A stretch of 64,000 bases of DNA, taken from contig JAFLBQ010000006.1 of NCBI GenBank assembly GCA_017303805.1, positions 62,001-126,000 of the forward strand, written 5' to 3'. Under the pieces are notes generated by a model. It did no database searches and was not told where the DNA came from. It saw only the letters and a list, made by a program, of their open reading frames with translations. Both the position numbers and the translations under genes were made by a program. Below are positions 61,204 to 64,000 of this stretch, piece after piece. Positions within the stretch are counted from its first letter, which is position 1. Every line of letters starts with the position of its first letter. This DNA comes from Cytophagales bacterium (GTDB taxonomy: Bacteria; Bacteroidota; Bacteroidia; Cytophagales; Cyclobacteriaceae).

Positions 61204-61782
61204 ATGAATGCGCTTGAAACCGAAAAATGGGTTGCGCGCTATGCCGACTACTTGTTTGGGATTGCGTTGCTAAAAACCAACGATGCGCCAACAGCCCAGG
61301 ATTTGGTGCAGGATACCTTTCTTTCGGCCCTCCGCGCGCAAGAAACTTTTCAGGGATTGAGTTCGGAAAAAACCTGGCTTACAACCATTCTCAATAACAA
61401 GATTATTGATTTTTACAGGAAGCAATCCACTGCAAGGAAATCTATCGATTTTATAATCAGCACACAGTCGTTATTTGAGCGCGAATTTTTTGAGACAGAA
61501 ACCGGAAAGGCGGGCCATTGGCTGCGGCACACGGCTCCACGCAATTGGAATGCAGACCATGAGGTGGAGGAAAGTGAGTTTTTTAAAATACTGGAAGGCT
61601 GTATTGGCAAGCTACCCCGCACGCTGGTGCCAGCATTTGTTGCCCGGTACCTGAGCGAAAGAGATTCAGAAGAAATTTGTAAGGAGTTAGAACTCACTGC
61701 GTCTAACTATTGGGTTATCGTCCATCGGGCAAAAGTGCTAATGCGTGCCTGCCTTGAAAAAAACTGGTTTTTAAAATCATGA
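61204..61782 (+). CDS. ECF-type RNA polymerase sigma factor
   Basis: A 192-residue sigma-70 family protein: region 2 has ADYLFGIALLKTNDAPTAQD and LVQDTFLSALRAQETF, with the -10 recognition helix and TWLTTILNNKIIDFYRK; region 4 has GKLPRTLVPAFVARYL and SEEICKELELTASNYWVIVHRAK as helix-turn-helix. A ~30-residue linker with FETETGKAGHWLR is longer than usual. It overlaps the next gene by 4 bp (ATGA) and probably controls this operon and other targets. Confidence 0.9.
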   Translation: MNALETEKWVARYADYLFGIALLKTNDAPTAQDLVQDTFLSALRAQETFQGLSSEKTWLTTILNNKIIDFYRKQSTARKSIDFIISTQSLFEREFFETETGKAGHWLRHTAPRNWNADHEVEESEFFKILEGCIGKLPRTLVPAFVARYLSERDSEEICKELELTASNYWVIVHRAKVLMRACLEKNWFLKS

Positions 61783-62051
61783 GCTACCCATTTAAAAAAA
61801 TAATTTTCGATTGTAAAAAAGCAACCCTGATTGTGGTGAAGCTGGAAGTGGGGCAGGCTTCTTTCGCGGAACGTATGCAACTGTGGTATCATCAACAATT
61901 CTGCAATCCGTGCCGGCAATTCCAAAAGCAGTCGGCCCACATAAACCGGGTGCTACTAACCTATAGCCGCCAGCAAGAGGCGCTGCATAAAATTTCTCCA
62001 ACCCTAAAAGCAATCTGGGAGAAGCAGATTTCGGATTTTAAAAAAGGTTAA
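61779..62051 (+). CDS. Small zinc-finger anti-sigma-like protein
   Basis: A 90-residue soluble protein. WYHQQFCNPCRQF shows the HxxxCxxC pattern of zinc-binding anti-sigma domains (zf-HC2/ZAS). It lacks a membrane helix, so it would act as a cytosolic anti-sigma, possibly sensing redox or metal through the Cys pair. The 4-bp overlap with the sigma gene supports the pairing. Function is inferred from position and motif. Confidence 0.7.
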   Translation: MSYPFKKIIFDCKKATLIVVKLEVGQASFAERMQLWYHQQFCNPCRQFQKQSAHINRVLLTYSRQQEALHKISPTLKAIWEKQISDFKKG

Positions 62052-62109
62052 ATTTTTTTGTAAGGGTTTAAGTGGGCCTCCGTCTATTGAGAAAAACCTC
62101 AATACGACA

Positions 62110-62547
62110 ATGAAACTATCAAGAATACTTATTTACACACTAGTTGTCTTTGGCCCAGTGGTTGCGTATGGGCAAGACACACCGTACTTTACCGAAAAAG
62201 GGGTAGCGGTAGGTGGCTACGATGTGGTAGCCTATTTTACCCAGCAAGCTGCCGTAAAGGGCAGCTCAAATTTTTCCTTTTCGTGGGATGAGGTTACATG
62301 GCATTTTAGTTCATCAGAAAATCTGAATCTTTTTAAAGAACATCCGCAGCGGTATGCTCCGCAATTTGGTGGCTGGTGTGCCTATGGCGTAAGCGAAAAC
62401 CATAAATCGCCCACGCAACCCGAGGCGTTTACAATTGTAAACGAAAAGCTGTACCTCAACTATAACCAAAAGGTATTAAAACTATGGCGGAGTGATACTA
62501 CCCGCTACATTCGGCAAGCCAATGCCTATTGGCCGGCTTTAAAGTAA
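62110..62547 (+). CDS. Secreted YHS-domain protein, copy 1
   Basis: A 145-residue protein with a signal peptide (about 1-21, ending AYGQD). The YHS-like core has GVAVGGYDVVAYF, FKEHPQRYAPQFGGWCAYGVS and a late LYLNYN. In some relatives the Cys of the GGWCAY motif is reported as selenocysteine; here it is Cys (TGT). Metal binding is a common suggestion for this fold. It follows the sigma/anti-sigma pair by 58 bp and is followed by a paralogue. Confidence 0.85.
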   Translation: MKLSRILIYTLVVFGPVVAYGQDTPYFTEKGVAVGGYDVVAYFTQQAAVKGSSNFSFSWDEVTWHFSSSENLNLFKEHPQRYAPQFGGWCAYGVSENHKSPTQPEAFTIVNEKLYLNYNQKVLKLWRSDTTRYIRQANAYWPALK

Positions 62548-62566
62548 TAACCACTAAGTTCAATTT

Positions 62567-63022
62567 ATGAAACAGCTAATTTGTCGTACCCTGCTTGGGC
62601 TAATGGTACTGCAGGCAAATGCACAAACGCCAGCGGCCATGCATTTCAATACCGAAAGTGGGGTGGCATTAAATGGGTATGATCCGGTTGCTTACTTTAC
62701 GCGCAACAAGGCGGTAAAAGGAAAAAAGGAATTCAATTTTACTACCAGCCAGGTAACGTACTATTTCGAATCTGCCGCAGCTCGCGAACTGTTTAGCAAA
62801 AATCCCACACACTACCAGCCGCAGTATGGTGGCTGGTGCGCTTATGCCATGGGGGCATCCGGAGAAAAGGTGGATGTTGATCCGGAGACATTTAAGATTC
62901 TGAACGGCAAACTCTACTTGTTTTACAATCGCCTTTTTAACAATACGCTTACCAAATGGAATGCAGACGAACCCAATTTGAAATCAAAAGCAGATGCGAA
63001 TTGGAGTAAACTCAACAAATAA
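62567..63022 (+). CDS. Secreted YHS-domain protein, copy 2
   Basis: A 151-residue protein with a signal peptide (about 1-19, ending ANAQT) and the same core as the preceding gene: GVALNGYDPVAYF, NPTHYQPQYGGWCAYAMG and LYLFYN. Similarity across the whole length indicates a tandem gene duplication, but the copies have diverged. The motif Cys is encoded by TGC. It is 19 bp after copy 1 and 4 bp before the DoxX gene. Confidence 0.85.
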   Translation: MKQLICRTLLGLMVLQANAQTPAAMHFNTESGVALNGYDPVAYFTRNKAVKGKKEFNFTTSQVTYYFESAAARELFSKNPTHYQPQYGGWCAYAMGASGEKVDVDPETFKILNGKLYLFYNRLFNNTLTKWNADEPNLKSKADANWSKLNK

Positions 63023-63026
63023 ACTC

Positions 63027-63422
63027 ATGAAAACAAAAAATCTCATTTCTGTAGCGCTGAGGTTGGTAGCATCCGTAATCATGCTTCAAACGCTCTACTT
63101 TAAGTTTACCGGCCAACCTGAATCAATTTACATTTTTTCGCAAGTGGGCATTGAGCCGTGGGGCCGCATAGCAACCGGGGTAGCAGAATTAGTCGCCACG
63201 GTGTTGTTGTGGACACCTGCGGCAGTTTTTGCCGGGGCGTTGCTTACAGCCGGCATCATGTCGGGGGCCATCGCTACGCACCTTTTTATTTTAGGTATTG
63301 TAGTGGATAACGACAATGGCCTGTTGTTTGGCTATGCCATAGTAGTTTGGTTGTGTGCGGTTGTACTGCTGGTTATGTACCGGCATCAATGGAAACCAGG
63401 TAAACGAAACACAAACAAATGA
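63027..63422 (+). CDS. DoxX-family membrane protein
   Basis: ATG 63027 is preferred over 62994 because MKTKNLISVALRLVASVI starts the first helix. The 131-residue protein has four predicted helices and the pattern LQTLYFKFTGQPES and GIEPWGRIATGVAEL, typical of DoxX/DoxD-like proteins. These are often linked to thiol or redox stress, but no reaction is established here. Its stop overlaps the next start by 4 bp (ATGA). Confidence 0.83.
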   Translation: MKTKNLISVALRLVASVIMLQTLYFKFTGQPESIYIFSQVGIEPWGRIATGVAELVATVLLWTPAAVFAGALLTAGIMSGAIATHLFILGIVVDNDNGLLFGYAIVVWLCAVVLLVMYRHQWKPGKRNTNK

Positions 63423-63907
63423 GCGGTTCTGTTTACAGCGCGTTTCAGGAGCAGGTAACCTATCTGCAAGAGCTTCTTGCTAATCTATCCGATTCTGATT
63501 ACAGCTATCCAGCGCAATTTTTAAGCAAGGGAACCATTGGCCAGCATACCCGCCATGTTATTGAGCTTGCCCAATGCCTGGCAGCCGGGTATGATGCCGG
63601 CATAGTTAACTACGACAACCGACCGCGCAGTCTGCAACTTGAAACAGACCGAACCGCGGCCACGGAAGCCTTACGGGATTTAGTAACCAATCTGAATTTT
63701 TCAGACAAGTCTATGCTGCTTGTTGTGGGATTTCCTCAGTCGCACCGGGTGAGCACTACGTATTTTCGGGAGTTGACTTATAACGTAGAGCATGCCATTC
63801 ACCACATGGCATTAATACGGGTTGCGTTGGTAGAGTTGCAGCGCAATATTGTAACGCCAGGTTTTGGCGTTGCCTATGCTACGCAACTTTTCCACAAAAG
63901 CGGTTGA
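63419..63907 (+). CDS. DinB/YfiT-fold putative metal-dependent enzyme
   Basis: A 162-residue four-helix-bundle protein. The metal triad of the DinB-like superfamily is visible: His in GTIGQHTRHVIE and two His in NVEHAIHHMALI. It has nothing to do with the polymerase gene dinB. Family members include thiol-dependent transferases; substrate unknown. It is coupled to the DoxX gene and completes the operon visible in this window. The final 93 bp after it hold no recognisable gene. Confidence 0.82.
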   Translation: MSGSVYSAFQEQVTYLQELLANLSDSDYSYPAQFLSKGTIGQHTRHVIELAQCLAAGYDAGIVNYDNRPRSLQLETDRTAATEALRDLVTNLNFSDKSMLLVVGFPQSHRVSTTYFRELTYNVEHAIHHMALIRVALVELQRNIVTPGFGVAYATQLFHKSG

Positions 63908-64000
63908 AATTCTTTTTGGTGCAAGGGCCTACTCCTGTAATTTTTTATTCTTCCGGTTGGTTTAAACGTTATCTTGCCTGCATAACTAACTTACAGTGCA

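Noticed and set aside
63908-64000. Start of a further gene at the right edge
   Set aside because: The last 93 bp show no start codon with protein-like continuation; too short to judge.

Overview
The window looks like a chromosomal segment of a Bacteroidota bacterium, most likely order Cytophagales. Support comes from a PorP/SprF outer-membrane protein next to secreted proteins with gliding-motility-type (CHU_C) C-terminal sorting domains, a SusB-like GH97 glucosidase, promoters of the TTG-N19/20-TAnnTTTG type, weak or absent Shine-Dalgarno sequences, and a TPP riboswitch on a TonB-dependent receptor. Base composition is moderate and fairly even. No prophage, CRISPR array or complete insertion sequence was seen.

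Layout. 1-11036 (minus strand): rod-shape cluster mreB-mreC-mreD-PBP2 (PBP2 runs off the left edge), a frameshifted VapC-type toxin with its antitoxin, purH, a frameshifted four-cysteine membrane protein, an omega-amidase, a methionine-type aminotransferase translationally coupled to hicBA, def, ruvX and a hemerythrin-like protein. 11149-15304 (plus): S41 processing peptidase, homogentisate dioxygenase, a secreted protein and a hotdog thioesterase. 15291-19450 (minus): purN, a UbiA prenyltransferase and a TonB receptor under a TPP riboswitch. 19597-21407 (plus): a biotin carrier protein and an aminotransferase.

21408-37555 is the core of the window, the branched-chain amino acid supercluster. 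A leader region (inverted repeats, promoter, a 32-residue Leu/Ile/Val-rich leader peptide, an attenuator hairpin) precedes ilvE-ilvD-ilvB-ilvN-ilvC-ilvA. A type II toxin-antitoxin pair, a HAD phosphatase and a GH97 glucosidase follow. Then leuC-cupin-leuD-leuB-leuA begins behind a second leader terminator. Both leaders share a 16-nt element just before the first gene. Nearly every real gap inside these operons is filled by a degenerate 7-bp-periodic repeat, often folded as a hairpin; one block supplies the last codons of leuB.

37603-44057: a secreted sugar-isomerase-like protein, selD with a coupled small protein, a broken gene, then PorP/SprF and a 963-residue surface protein with two copies of a DUF285-repeat module. 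44064-53752: lgt, frr, pyrH (with a REP-like palindrome between frr and pyrH), a TRIC-type channel, an error-prone polymerase pair (dinB, dnaE2) and rlmD. 53841-64000: a second type IX secretion substrate, an Rrf2 regulator with a 1-Cys peroxiredoxin, two tRNA-Leu genes, a cytochrome c, an unusual subtilase, and an ECF sigma/zinc-finger pair followed by two YHS-domain proteins, a DoxX protein and a DinB-fold protein.

Three genes carry apparent single-base frameshifts (near 4090, 6475 and 39962). The last two can be repaired by one base in a short homopolymer, so read or assembly error must be excluded before calling them decayed.
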